64,000 bases of DNA from Victivallales bacterium (lineage in GTDB: Bacteria > Verrucomicrobiota > Lentisphaeria > Victivallales > UBA1829): the NCBI GenBank assembly GCA_016285345.1, contig JAEEQN010000008.1, forward strand, positions 23,653 through 87,652, read 5' to 3'. Under the pieces are notes generated by a model, which saw only the letters and a program-made list of their open reading frames with translations, was not told where the DNA came from and ran no database searches. The translations under genes were made by a program, and so were the position numbers. Position 1 is the first letter of the stretch. The number at the start of each line of letters is the position of its first letter. This document shows positions 1 through 11,889 of this stretch, piece after piece.

Positions 1-1171
1 CGTCGTCCGCCAATATCCTGATGCCGCGCGACTCGAACACCGCCCGGACCGGCATAGCCAGCGCGGCTTTCACGGAGCTCGTAAACGTCACGCTCTCCAC
101 GCGGTATTTCCCGTGGCGTTCCTGCATCTCTTCCGCCAGCATCATCCCGATTCCGGTCGCATCGATGCAGAGACGCTCCAGCCGGGCGTCGTCGAAGCGG
201 CGCGCCAGGGCGTCGGCCTGCATGCGGAACGGCATGTTTTCCATGACTTCGTACCCGCTCTGCCACAGGATGTCCCCGATGCGCGTCAGCTCGAAATACA
301 CCCCGACGTCCTTCTTCCGCCCCACGTCGTATCCGGCATACCGGATGGCCTTCGGATGTTCGTTCAGCGCTTTTTCCAGTTCGGCGGCATCGTTTTCGCA
401 GGCGCCGATCATGCCGTAGTCCAGCAGGGCCGCGCCCGCCTCCGCCGCTTCGATCAGATACTGCGTCCGCCAGGCGTCTTCCGTGCGGCATTTCGCCCGC
501 ATCATCTTCAGCCACTCCTCGCGGCTCAACTCGCTTCCGGTCACAGCGTTGACACGCTCCACGAACCCTTCTTCGACCGCATCCAGGATACTCGTCCGAT
601 GGACGCTCCACCCCATTGCGTTTGCCCCGTGTTCCGCCTCGTGAAGCATCCGGCAGAACGGCGATTCGCTGCTTCCGTCCACGCTCAGGGCGGACACCAT
701 TTCCAGCTGGCCGCCCCATGTGGTGCACGGCAGCGCCATGTCGATCACTTTCCCGCTGTCCTTGTGCAGGTCCGCCTCGTCGATCAGAATGTCCCCGCCC
801 TTCCCGGCGAACGCCTCGGGCGTGCTGGACAGGCTGATGACCCGGCTGCCGTTGCCGTATTCCGCCGTGTATGCGCGGATTCCGTGCAGAGGATCGACGA
901 CCGCGGCATTCTCTCCGGCGAGACCGCGGCAGACCGCGTTTGCCGCCGCCGCCCATTTCGCGATGTAGTCCGTGATGAACTCGCGGGCGGTGAATTCGTC
1001 GCGGCTGGTCACCCACTGCACGGTTCCCGGCCTCCGCAGACACTTGTCGTTCACGCGGAAACTCGTGGCGTACGTGATGCCGATCCGCCGCGATTTCGCG
1101 TACAGTTTCATCCGCGCATCGTCCAGGATCCACCGTTTCTGGTACGGCAGAAAGTATTCCGACAGTTTCAT
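1..1171 (-). CDS. Phage terminase large subunit (Mu gp28/Terminase_6-like), truncated at the left window edge
   Basis: Reverse-complement translation from ATG at 1171: MKLSEYFLPYQKRWILDDARMKLYAKSRRIGITYATSFRVNDK... Walker A-like AKSRRIGITYA, Walker B DILIDEADLHKD, nuclease-like YAGYDVGRKKDVGVYFELTRIG and LCIDATGIGMMLAEEMQERHG. Open to the window edge, so absent from the supplied ORF track. Confidence 0.8.
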   Translation of the reverse strand, partial: MKLSEYFLPYQKRWILDDARMKLYAKSRRIGITYATSFRVNDKCLRRPGTVQWVTSRDEFTAREFITDYIAKWAAAANAVCRGLAGENAAVVDPLHGIRAYTAEYGNGSRVISLSSTPEAFAGKGGDILIDEADLHKDSGKVIDMALPCTTWGGQLEMVSALSVDGSSESPFCRMLHEAEHGANAMGWSVHRTSILDAVEEGFVERVNAVTGSELSREEWLKMMRAKCRTEDAWRTQYLIEAAEAGAALLDYGMIGACENDAAELEKALNEHPKAIRYAGYDVGRKKDVGVYFELTRIGDILWQSGYEVMENMPFRMQADALARRFDDARLERLCIDATGIGMMLAEEMQERHGKYRVESVTFTSSVKAALAMPVRAVFESRGIRILADD

Positions 1172-1496
1172 CGTCCTTCCGTCTCCGTTTGCAAGTTCAC
1201 ATTTGATTGATTATCAAAATCAGAGTCCGCGCGGCTGCCGGGACATCATCCCACCTTCATTTCCGCACGGTTTCGCATCTTCCATATCCCTTTTTCGAGG
1301 CTTTCTTCCGGATCTTCCCTGCCGTTGGAAATCATGCATCCGATCCCGACGCCGCACGGACTCTTCAACAAAGGGTCGTTTTGAGCCCATCCGGACGGAA
1401 TAAACACGCAACTATCAGTTGTTTCTATCAGTTGAGTATGACATATCTCTTTCTCTTCCGGTTCCGGTGTAATGCTGAAAGTATCGTTTTTCCGTC

Positions 1497-1525
1497 TTGA
1501 AAATCGTTCCGTTTGGAGGTATATT
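1497..1525 (+). promoter_or_regulatory. Sigma70-like promoter TTGAAA-N17-TATATT upstream of the BASS transporter
   Basis: Direct reading; same architecture recurs upstream of other genes in the window. Confidence 0.6.
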
Positions 1526-1575
1526 ATTTTCTCCCTTTTCGCGCTCGCGACATATTTTATTCAAGGCCTCACCTT

Positions 1576-2532
1576 ATGTGGAAAGCTCTCAGCCAGCCGG
1601 CAAAAATCATCATTCCCCTCTTCATCGGACTCTGTTTCCCCTGGATGTCCCGCGCATCCTTCATGGTCCGCTGGCTGCTCGTCGTCATGCTCCTGAATGC
1701 CTGCCTCGGCATCAGGTTCAGCGGCCTGAAGGTACGCCTGTACCACTGGTATCTGCTCGCCGCCAACCTCGCGATCGGCGTGCTGGCGTGGCTCTTGGCA
1801 TGCTGGTTCTGCGGCGGCAATACCGAGGTCGCGAAAGCCGTCTTCTTCACAGCGATCTCCCCCACCGCCACCGCCGCCCCGGTCGTGATCGCATTCCTGG
1901 GCGGAAACGTCGCCACGGTTCTGATGGGATTCCTGATCAGCGACCTCGGCATCTCGCTCTTCCTGATCGGCCTGCTCCCGCTCGTCACGGGGCAGCTGAA
2001 ATGGGAGTTCGTCAACGAAGTCTTCCTGAACATCGCGTTCGTGATGGCGCTCCCCGTCTTTCTTTCGCGCGTCCTGCTCCATTTCTGGCCGTGGCTCGCC
2101 GATTTCGCCAAGTATAAAATCGCCCCGCACGCCCTCTGGGCCTGGTCCGTCATGCTCCTCATCCTCGGGGGCATGGCGCGCAAAACGTTTGACGAGCAGG
2201 AGATCAGCGCCGTCACGATCCTACTTCAGATCGGCTGCGCTACGCTCGCCGTCTGCATCCTGAATTTCTTCACCGGGTGGCTGATCGGGCCGCGCCGCTG
2301 CAAGCTCGAATCCAGTCAGCTCCTCGGTCAGAAGAACACCTCCTTCACGATCTATCTGGCGATCACCTTCGCCTCGCCCGTCGCCGCCCTCGGCCCGCTG
2401 TTCTACATCCTCTGGCACAACAGCTGGAACGCCATTCAGATGTTCCAGTTCGAGAAACGCAGGCAGCGCAAGGCGGCGCGCTTCATCTCTTCCTCGGCTC
2501 CGGTCCGCGATACCGGACACATCACTTCTTGA
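1576..2532 (+). CDS. Bile acid:sodium symporter (BASS/SBF-like) family membrane protein
   Basis: Multi-TM protein; ...[49 protein letters not shown]... is BASS-like; ATG at 1576 preferred over 1513. Confidence 0.65.
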   Translation: MWKALSQPAKIIIPLFIGLCFPWMSRASFMVRWLLVVMLLNACLGIRFSGLKVRLYHWYLLAANLAIGVLAWLLACWFCGGNTEVAKAVFFTAISPTATAAPVVIAFLGGNVATVLMGFLISDLGISLFLIGLLPLVTGQLKWEFVNEVFLNIAFVMALPVFLSRVLLHFWPWLADFAKYKIAPHALWAWSVMLLILGGMARKTFDEQEISAVTILLQIGCATLAVCILNFFTGWLIGPRRCKLESSQLLGQKNTSFTIYLAITFASPVAALGPLFYILWHNSWNAIQMFQFEKRRQRKAARFISSSAPVRDTGHITS

Positions 2533-2558
2533 ACCCACACGAAACGGACGCGGTCATC

Positions 2559-5432
<2,874 letters not shown>

Positions 5433-5449
5433 AAGGGACCGCTTCCTGT

Positions 5450-5477
5450 TTGCATTTCACGTTTTTTCTGCTATAGT
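5450..5477 (+). promoter_or_regulatory. Sigma70-like promoter TTGCAT-N16-TATAGT
   Basis: Direct reading, upstream of the MBL-fold gene. Confidence 0.6.
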
Positions 5478-5542
5478 ATTCTAGTTTTGATTCGTCATTT
5501 CCTATCGGCAAACTTGAACTCGGCAACAGAAGCATCCCCCCC

Positions 5543-6352
5543 ATGAAACAGCAGACTTCCGCTCAATCCCACGCTTTCGGCTGCACCATCCTCGGCAGCG
5601 GCAGCAAAGGCAACGCCACGGTCATCCACGGCCCGGAGGGCAATCTGCTGCTCGACGCCGGATTCTCCGCGAAGGAATTGATGTGCCGTCTCGAACGCGT
5701 CCACGTCGATCCGTGTTCCCTCCGCGCGATCCTGATCACGCATGACCACTCCGACCACACGAGTGCGTGCCGCATCGTCTCCGACCGCCTCGGCATCCCC
5801 GCCTATTTCATGCCGGAAACATTCTGCGAACTCTCGAAATGCACAAACAAGGTCCCGACTCACAAGATTCTCATCACGCCCGGCTCTCCGCTCGACTTGT
5901 GCGGCATCCACGTCGAACCCTTTTCCATTTCGCACGACACCCCCGCGATCGCGTTCACGTTCACGGTCCGCGCACATAAGATCGGATTCGCGACCGACCT
6001 CGGCTTCGTCTCCAACCTCGCGAAAGCCAAGCTCAGCGGCTGCGACCTGCTCGTATTGGAGACCAATTACGACCCCGGCAAGCTCCGCGCCTCGGCGCGT
6101 CCGCTCACGCTCAAACGCCGCATCGCGGGCAAACAGGGCCACCTCGGCAACCCGGACGCCATGGAGGCGCTCGCCGAACTGCTTTCCCCGAATACGCGCA
6201 ATCTGGTCTTCGCGCACCTCAGTCAGGAATGCAACGATCCGGCGCTGGTCGCCGAGCTCGCCGAATCCCGCCTCACCGAACTTCAGAGGCAGGATGTTTC
6301 GTTCCGCATCGCATCGCAGTTCGAACCTCTTGAAACCTTCTGGCTGGAGTGA
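5543..6352 (+). CDS. MBL-fold metallo-hydrolase (YycJ/WalJ-like)
   Basis: CTILGSGSKGNATVI...LLLDAGFSAKEL...ILITHDHSDHTSACRIVSDRLGIP. Confidence 0.85.
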   Translation: MKQQTSAQSHAFGCTILGSGSKGNATVIHGPEGNLLLDAGFSAKELMCRLERVHVDPCSLRAILITHDHSDHTSACRIVSDRLGIPAYFMPETFCELSKCTNKVPTHKILITPGSPLDLCGIHVEPFSISHDTPAIAFTFTVRAHKIGFATDLGFVSNLAKAKLSGCDLLVLETNYDPGKLRASARPLTLKRRIAGKQGHLGNPDAMEALAELLSPNTRNLVFAHLSQECNDPALVAELAESRLTELQRQDVSFRIASQFEPLETFWLE

Positions 6353-6360
6353 ATACGACC

Positions 6361-8241
6361 ATGGCCAAGCAGACACCGCGCAGAATCAAGATCGCATGTC
6401 CCGGCTGCGGACAGAAACTCGACGTCTCCGAGATGCCGTCCTTTTCTCACGTGAACTGCCCCGCCTGCTCGTTCGACCTGATCGTCCCGAAGTGGTTCAA
6501 CAATTATCTGCTGGAATCGCCCGAGGGCAAGGGCGGCATGGCCGTCGTCTACCGCGCGCTCGATATCGCGCTCGACCGCGAAGTCGCCATCAAAATATTC
6601 AATCCGGACCTCGCCGCAAAAGGTGTTTCTCCCGGCCTTTTCCTGCACGAAGCACGTATCGCCGCCACCATCAACCATCCAGCGGTCGTGCCCATCTATT
6701 CCTGCGGGGAATGGGACGGTTCCACGTACATCGTCATGCAGTACATGGGCAAGGGCACGCTCGAAGGCCGTCTCCGCAAGGCGAAAGGCCGCCTGCCCGT
6801 CATGGAGACCTGCCGATGGATCCGCGACGTCTGCGAGGGGCTGGACGCCGCCCGCGAACTCGGAATCATCCATCACGATATCAAACCCGGAAACATCCTG
6901 CTCGACCTCGATTACAACGCAAAAATCTCCGACTTCGGGCTTTCCCAGGTCGTCTCCGGGAAATCCGCTTCCGCGTTTCTCGATCCGACCAAAATGTGGG
7001 TCAGTCCGCAGTATGTCAGCCCCGAAAAGGTCCTGACCGGAGAAGAAGGTCCGGAGGGCGACGTCTACAGCCTCGGCGCGTCCTTCTATCATCTGCTCTC
7101 GGGCGAACCGCCGTTCCAGGCGGACAACACGTTGGATCTCGTCAATATGCGGACGCAGCGCGACCCCGTTCCGCCCGACCTCGTCCGGCCGGACATCACT
7201 CCCGCGCTCTCCTCCGTCATCCTCGACATGATGAACCGCGATCCCGCCGCCCGGCCCTCGTACAAACAGATCGTCACACGCATCAATGACGCCCTTCGCG
7301 CCATCATGCGTCCCGCACAATCCACCTCCACGGAAGCTCCTTCCCCCGCTCCGCAGATCCAACGGCATAAGATATTCAATGTTCCGGCCGGCCGCATCGA
7401 CCCGTCGAAAAAGCATTCCTTCCGCGCCTCGCACATTACACTGCTGCTGATTCTGCTTTTCCTGATGTCCGGGTTCTGCCTCCTCGTATTCCTGCCGCGC
7501 TTCGTAGACCAGAGGTCTCTGCTGGATGCCGCGCCCGCCCTGAAAGCCATCTATGGCGATCTTCCTGCGGAATCATTCCCGTTTTTGAGCGAGTCTTTTT
7601 ACGATTCCCCGTTGTTCGACGCCGAAATGGCCTTCGCCGATTACGGTTATTCCCTCGAAGCACGCTATGCCGCCGCATGGGTCTCCGGCGTTTGCCGGAT
7701 GCTGGATGCATCGCCATCCGCCGTTGCTTCCGCCGCCGACATGGGCGACCATCTCCGGTCCGCCGCGTCACTCGCAGGGACTCAGCCGCCACGCGCCGAC
7801 GCGTACTGCCTCGCCGTTCTTTCCCGCCTCGATCCGAATCAGCCGGACGTCTATTTCTCGGCGGAACAGCAGGTCCGTGTACTGTTGGGCCGCCTGATCC
7901 GTTCCCTGTATGACCTCGACCCGGATTCGCTTGAAAACGGCCGCATTCCGGACCGCATTCTGAACCAATTCGGCGCGCTTCGCACAGCGTTTCAGTCTCT
8001 GCCGGAAGGCTCCTGGCTCGCGAAACTCTTCGGCTCTCGTCTTTCCGACTGGCTGGCCGCCCTGTCCGGAGATTCCGCCCCGTCCAATAACCTCGAACCG
8101 CTCTTCCGCCGATTCTCCGGCAAATCCGGCTCCGTGAAAAGACCGGGTAATATTTCTCCCGGCTCTTCCGGAACGATCGACGCCCCCTTCGGTGTTCCTT
8201 CCCGTACGACACCCGCGGACATCGATCCGGTCAGTTTTTGA
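6361..8241 (+). CDS. Ser/Thr protein kinase with N-terminal zinc ribbon and single TM helix
   Basis: CPGCGQKLDV...CPAC ribbon; GKGGMAVVYRALDIALDREVAIKIF; HHDIKPGNILLD; DFGLS; SPEKVLTGEEGPEGDVYSLG; TM HITLLLILLFLMSGFCLLVFL. Confidence 0.88.
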   Translation: MAKQTPRRIKIACPGCGQKLDVSEMPSFSHVNCPACSFDLIVPKWFNNYLLESPEGKGGMAVVYRALDIALDREVAIKIFNPDLAAKGVSPGLFLHEARIAATINHPAVVPIYSCGEWDGSTYIVMQYMGKGTLEGRLRKAKGRLPVMETCRWIRDVCEGLDAARELGIIHHDIKPGNILLDLDYNAKISDFGLSQVVSGKSASAFLDPTKMWVSPQYVSPEKVLTGEEGPEGDVYSLGASFYHLLSGEPPFQADNTLDLVNMRTQRDPVPPDLVRPDITPALSSVILDMMNRDPAARPSYKQIVTRINDALRAIMRPAQSTSTEAPSPAPQIQRHKIFNVPAGRIDPSKKHSFRASHITLLLILLFLMSGFCLLVFLPRFVDQRSLLDAAPALKAIYGDLPAESFPFLSESFYDSPLFDAEMAFADYGYSLEARYAAAWVSGVCRMLDASPSAVASAADMGDHLRSAASLAGTQPPRADAYCLAVLSRLDPNQPDVYFSAEQQVRVLLGRLIRSLYDLDPDSLENGRIPDRILNQFGALRTAFQSLPEGSWLAKLFGSRLSDWLAALSGDSAPSNNLEPLFRRFSGKSGSVKRPGNISPGSSGTIDAPFGVPSRTTPADIDPVSF

Positions 8242-8310
8242 GTTTCGTTCTTCCTGACTCCGAAGAAACAACTGTCGGACTCTTCGCGTCAACATCTTTC
8301 CCTCTCACGG

Positions 8311-8339
8311 TTGCATTTCCGCCGTCTTTATGCTATATT
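8311..8339 (+). promoter_or_regulatory. Sigma70-like promoter TTGCAT-N17-TATATT upstream of rsmB
   Basis: Direct reading. Confidence 0.65.
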
Positions 8340-8408
8340 ATTTGAACATGGAGCATGCCGCTCCGGCATTTCTATTATCATTTTCACACTCGACAGAAAG
8401 GCATTCCG

Positions 8409-9656
8409 TTGAAGACATCCCGCATTTCCGAGGGCATCCTGCAACACGCGCTCTCCGCACTGACCGCCTGGGAAAATGACGGCGTCTCCCTCGATGACTG
8501 CCTGGACGACCTCCGCGCCGGAGATTTCCCCGCGAAAGCCGCCGTCGCTTCCCTTCTCTTCGAATATTTCCGCCACAAATATTTCCTGGATTCCCTGCTC
8601 ATCAAGCACGCCAGAAAGGGCAAAGTCAATCAGCAGATGCGGCTCCTGGTCTCCCTCGCCGCTGCACAAGTCTTTTTCCAGACCGGACTTCCCTGGCAGT
8701 CCGCCGTGAACATCGCGGTCGACACCGCCAAAAAGATCCGCGGCCCCGGCGGAGGCGCGTTCGTGAACGCCATTCTCCGCGCCTATGTCCGCGACAATTC
8801 CATCGACCGTGCACACATCCCCGCCGACTGCCCGCCGCTTCTTCAGGAACGCTGGACCGCCGCCTACGGACCGGAACGCGCGGCCGCCATCCTCGGCCAG
8901 TTCGCATCCAATCCGCCCATCTCGGTGCGACTGCGCCCCGGCGCCGACGTTTCCCTGCTGGCGGACTGCGGCCCGGAACCCTTCGATCCCGATTTCGACA
9001 CGGGCGATTTCCGATTCTTCTCGCTGAACAATACCGCCGGGCTTTTCGACAATCCGCTGCTTCAGGACGGTTCCCTTTACGTGCAGGATCCCGCCACCTC
9101 AATGGGACTCGGCCTGCTGGAATCCAAACCGTCCGGCGCCATTCTCGACCTCTGCGCCGCCCCCGGAGGCAAGACCATCATGCTTTCCGAGCTCGCCGCG
9201 TCCGGTGCGAAGATCACGGCCGCGGACCGTTCCAAAAAACGCGTCTCCACGCTGAACATCAATCTCCGCCGCGCCGGAGTCAAGGCGAAGACCGTCGCTG
9301 CCGACGCCCGCGAACTTCCGTTCCCGCCGCAGTCTTTCGACTTCATCCTCGCCGACGTCCCCTGCTCGAATACCGGCGTCATCCGCCGTCGGCCCGACGT
9401 CCCGTGGCGCTTCTCGAAAAAACGCCTCGCCGAACTCGCCGTACTTCAGCACGCCATCCTGAAAAGCGCGGTCTCCCGGCTCAAGCCCGGCGGAACGCTC
9501 CTTTATTCCACGTGCAGTCTGGAGTTCGAAGAAAACCTCGGACGCGTCCAGCTGCTGCTCTCCGAATATCCCGAACTCACACTCGTCCGCGAACAGACGC
9601 TCTTCCCCACAAACACGCATGACGGCGCATTCTCCGCTGTCCTGAAGTTAGCCTGA
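8409..9656 (+). CDS. rsmB: 16S rRNA (cytosine-C5)-methyltransferase RsmB/Sun-like
   Basis: N-terminal NusB-like region plus YVQDPATSMGLGLLE...LDLCAAPGGKTIMLSELA, ADVPCSNTGVIRRRPDVPWRF, LLYSTCSLEFEENLG; TTG start at 8409 proposed (ORF track starts at 8355). Confidence 0.88.
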   Translation: MKTSRISEGILQHALSALTAWENDGVSLDDCLDDLRAGDFPAKAAVASLLFEYFRHKYFLDSLLIKHARKGKVNQQMRLLVSLAAAQVFFQTGLPWQSAVNIAVDTAKKIRGPGGGAFVNAILRAYVRDNSIDRAHIPADCPPLLQERWTAAYGPERAAAILGQFASNPPISVRLRPGADVSLLADCGPEPFDPDFDTGDFRFFSLNNTAGLFDNPLLQDGSLYVQDPATSMGLGLLESKPSGAILDLCAAPGGKTIMLSELAASGAKITAADRSKKRVSTLNINLRRAGVKAKTVAADARELPFPPQSFDFILADVPCSNTGVIRRRPDVPWRFSKKRLAELAVLQHAILKSAVSRLKPGGTLLYSTCSLEFEENLGRVQLLLSEYPELTLVREQTLFPTNTHDGAFSAVLKLA

Positions 9657-9706
9657 ACCGCATCCAACCGACACAGAGACAACCGAAAACAGGAAAGGTC
9701 CCGATC

Positions 9707-11779
9707 ATGGCAACAGTCATCATCCCCAGCGGTATTACAAGTTCCGGTCTTGCCGTAAGTTCCGGCGACGGACTGGAAGTTTTCGGTACGGCGGAGAACA
9801 CTTCCGTTTTTTCCGGCGGATCCGCGACCGTTTTCTCCGGCGGAAAAATGATCGTGACCCGGGTCGATGAATCCGGGTTCCTGGATGTCTGCGGCGGCGT
9901 GGCGAACAGCAACACCGTCCTCGGTGGCGGTCGCGTCCTCGTCTCTTCCGGAGGCAGCGCCAATGTGAACAGCATTCAAAGCGGCGGCTCCATGACAGTG
10001 GGACCGGACGGACGGGCCTCTCTCGTCGCGAACAGCGGCGGCATCCTGACCGTTTCCTCCGGCGGAACAGCATATATTGCAAACATCGTTTCCAAGGGCT
10101 CCGTTGAAATCCTGAACGGCGGGTCCGGCGTCTTCCTCACACTTGCGGAAACCGGACGGCTGTTTGTTTCTTCCGGCGGTATCGTCGAAAAAGTCAATCT
10201 GAACGGAACAGCAACTGTTTACGCGGGCGGCTCCGCTTCGGGCGTTACCGTCTCGGACGGCGGCGGATTCCTGATCTCCGGCGGATTCACGCAGGACGTC
10301 AATGTCCTCACGGGCGGAAACGCCGTACTTTCCGGCGGATCCGCGAATAATGCCAGAGTCGCCTCCGACGGATTCCTCACGGTTTCGTCCGGCGGCACAG
10401 CTTCCGTCGTCGAGGTCAACGGCTGGACAACGGTCATGTCCGGCGGCGTGGTCGACAGCGTTACGGTCAATCCCGACGCCTGGCTTATCGTTTCCTCTGG
10501 CGGGAAAATGACCGGACAGATGACATTTGCCGATGGCGCATCCGTGAATATCTATGGAAATGCCGTTCTCGACTTCGACATCTCCGCGCTTCTGCCCGGC
10601 TCGGATGTCCGCATCAACGATCTCACTCTCGTGCACGGTTCGCCCGAATTCACGCTCACGATCTCCGGTTCGCAGGAACATGGCGACTATACTCTTGCCG
10701 AAAATGCCGAAGGTTTCAATAAAACGCTGTCCGTAACAAGTGAGGACGGCGAATCCCTCGGCACGCTCACAGTCGGTCGGATTGCGGATATCGGCGGTAC
10801 AGGCTACATGCTCAACCTTGCAGACGGCGTGCTGTCCGTTTCGGTCGGCGCAGTCGTTCCTTCCGGTCCGGCGAAAAGCGACATCGACAGCAACGGGATT
10901 TCCGATGTCATGTTCGTCTGGACCGGAAACAATTATCAGCACGGCTACTGGATGAACGGCACGTCCGAATGGCAGTCCGCCTGCAGCAGCCACCCGGCCG
11001 AGTGGGACAACCTCGGCTGCTACGACATGACCGGCAACAGCAAAGCCGACTCCGTGCTCTTCGGCAATGTGACCAGCGAAGCCGGGATCAAAGGCGCATA
11101 CGTCGGTTACTACATCGACGCCATCGACAACCCGGACGGATCCACCTGGCGGACTATCGGTTATCTGAACAACGAAGAAAACATCGACTGGAAAAACAAA
11201 ATCGGCAATCTGACCGGAAACGCGTCCGGCGTAAACTCCATTGTGTGGTACGCGCCGGAGCGCTGCCTGCTCGGAGTCTGGACCGACGGCACCGACAGCT
11301 GGATCGGCATCAGCAGCAACTTCGGAGGCAGCGACTGGACGCTGGTCGGCTGCGGTGACTTCAACGGCGACGGAAAGGATTCCGTTGTGATGAGCTATCA
11401 GAACGGCGTCTGTTTCTATACCGCCGGTATCGGTGAAACTGCAAGGAGCCTCGGCAACGCCTACTGGTCCGGTTGGGAAGTCTGCGCCATCGGCGATTTT
11501 TCCGGGGACAGGAAGGACGATCTGATCCTCTTCCATAAGGAAACCGGGTCCATGGTCATCTGCGCCGACGGCAACGTTGAAAACTTTGTGGCTATCGGTC
11601 AGCTTGACCCTACGGACTGGTTCGTGGTCGGCGCGGGCGATTACAACGGCGACGGAAGAGACGACCTCCTCGTCCGCCAGTATTCGACCGGCATGCTCGG
11701 TTACTACAACTCCGGCGATACGTCGCAGTGGGTCGAACTCGGCCGCGGCGTCGACATGAACTGGACCGTTATCGCATAG
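9707..11779 (+). CDS. AIDA-repeat surface protein with C-terminal FG-GAP/VCBS-like repeats
   Basis: Tandem SSGGxAxxxxVxxGG repeats followed by SDIDSNGISDVMFVW, GDFNGDGKDSVVMSY, GDFSGDRKDDLILF, GDYNGDGRDDLLVR. Confidence 0.85.
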   Translation: MATVIIPSGITSSGLAVSSGDGLEVFGTAENTSVFSGGSATVFSGGKMIVTRVDESGFLDVCGGVANSNTVLGGGRVLVSSGGSANVNSIQSGGSMTVGPDGRASLVANSGGILTVSSGGTAYIANIVSKGSVEILNGGSGVFLTLAETGRLFVSSGGIVEKVNLNGTATVYAGGSASGVTVSDGGGFLISGGFTQDVNVLTGGNAVLSGGSANNARVASDGFLTVSSGGTASVVEVNGWTTVMSGGVVDSVTVNPDAWLIVSSGGKMTGQMTFADGASVNIYGNAVLDFDISALLPGSDVRINDLTLVHGSPEFTLTISGSQEHGDYTLAENAEGFNKTLSVTSEDGESLGTLTVGRIADIGGTGYMLNLADGVLSVSVGAVVPSGPAKSDIDSNGISDVMFVWTGNNYQHGYWMNGTSEWQSACSSHPAEWDNLGCYDMTGNSKADSVLFGNVTSEAGIKGAYVGYYIDAIDNPDGSTWRTIGYLNNEENIDWKNKIGNLTGNASGVNSIVWYAPERCLLGVWTDGTDSWIGISSNFGGSDWTLVGCGDFNGDGKDSVVMSYQNGVCFYTAGIGETARSLGNAYWSGWEVCAIGDFSGDRKDDLILFHKETGSMVICADGNVENFVAIGQLDPTDWFVVGAGDYNGDGRDDLLVRQYSTGMLGYYNSGDTSQWVELGRGVDMNWTVIA

Positions 11780-11797
11780 CAGAAGAATATCTTCTTC

Positions 11798-11889
11798 GTG
11801 CCGGAGCGTTAGCCCGGCACTGTATCAGTACTGCTCGCGGTGTGCGCGAGCGTTAGCCGCGTACTACCCACGTGGAGGACTTGTCCTCC
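11798..11889. repeat. Dispersed hairpin element, copy A (two variable-arm hairpins plus GGAGGACTTGTCCTCC)
   Basis: GTGCCGGAGCGTTAGCCCGGCAC (11798-11820), TGTGCGCGAGCGTTAGCCGCGTAC, then GGAGGACTTGTCCTCC (11874-11889) directly abutting the stop codon of the PilT-like gene. Confidence 0.8.

Noticed and set aside
113-1210. 365-aa plus-strand ORF at the left edge
   Set aside because: It is the antisense shadow of the terminase gene, whose reverse-strand translation has clear family motifs; the plus-strand product has none.
1220-1411. 63-aa minus-strand ORF upstream of the terminase gene, considered as a small terminase subunit
   Set aside because: No helix-turn-helix-like pattern or family resemblance; too short and basic-biased to support.
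9707-11779. Direct repeats in the AIDA-like gene considered as a CRISPR-like array
   Set aside because: Repeats are in frame, degenerate and encode the SSGGxA motif; no constant repeat/spacer lengths.
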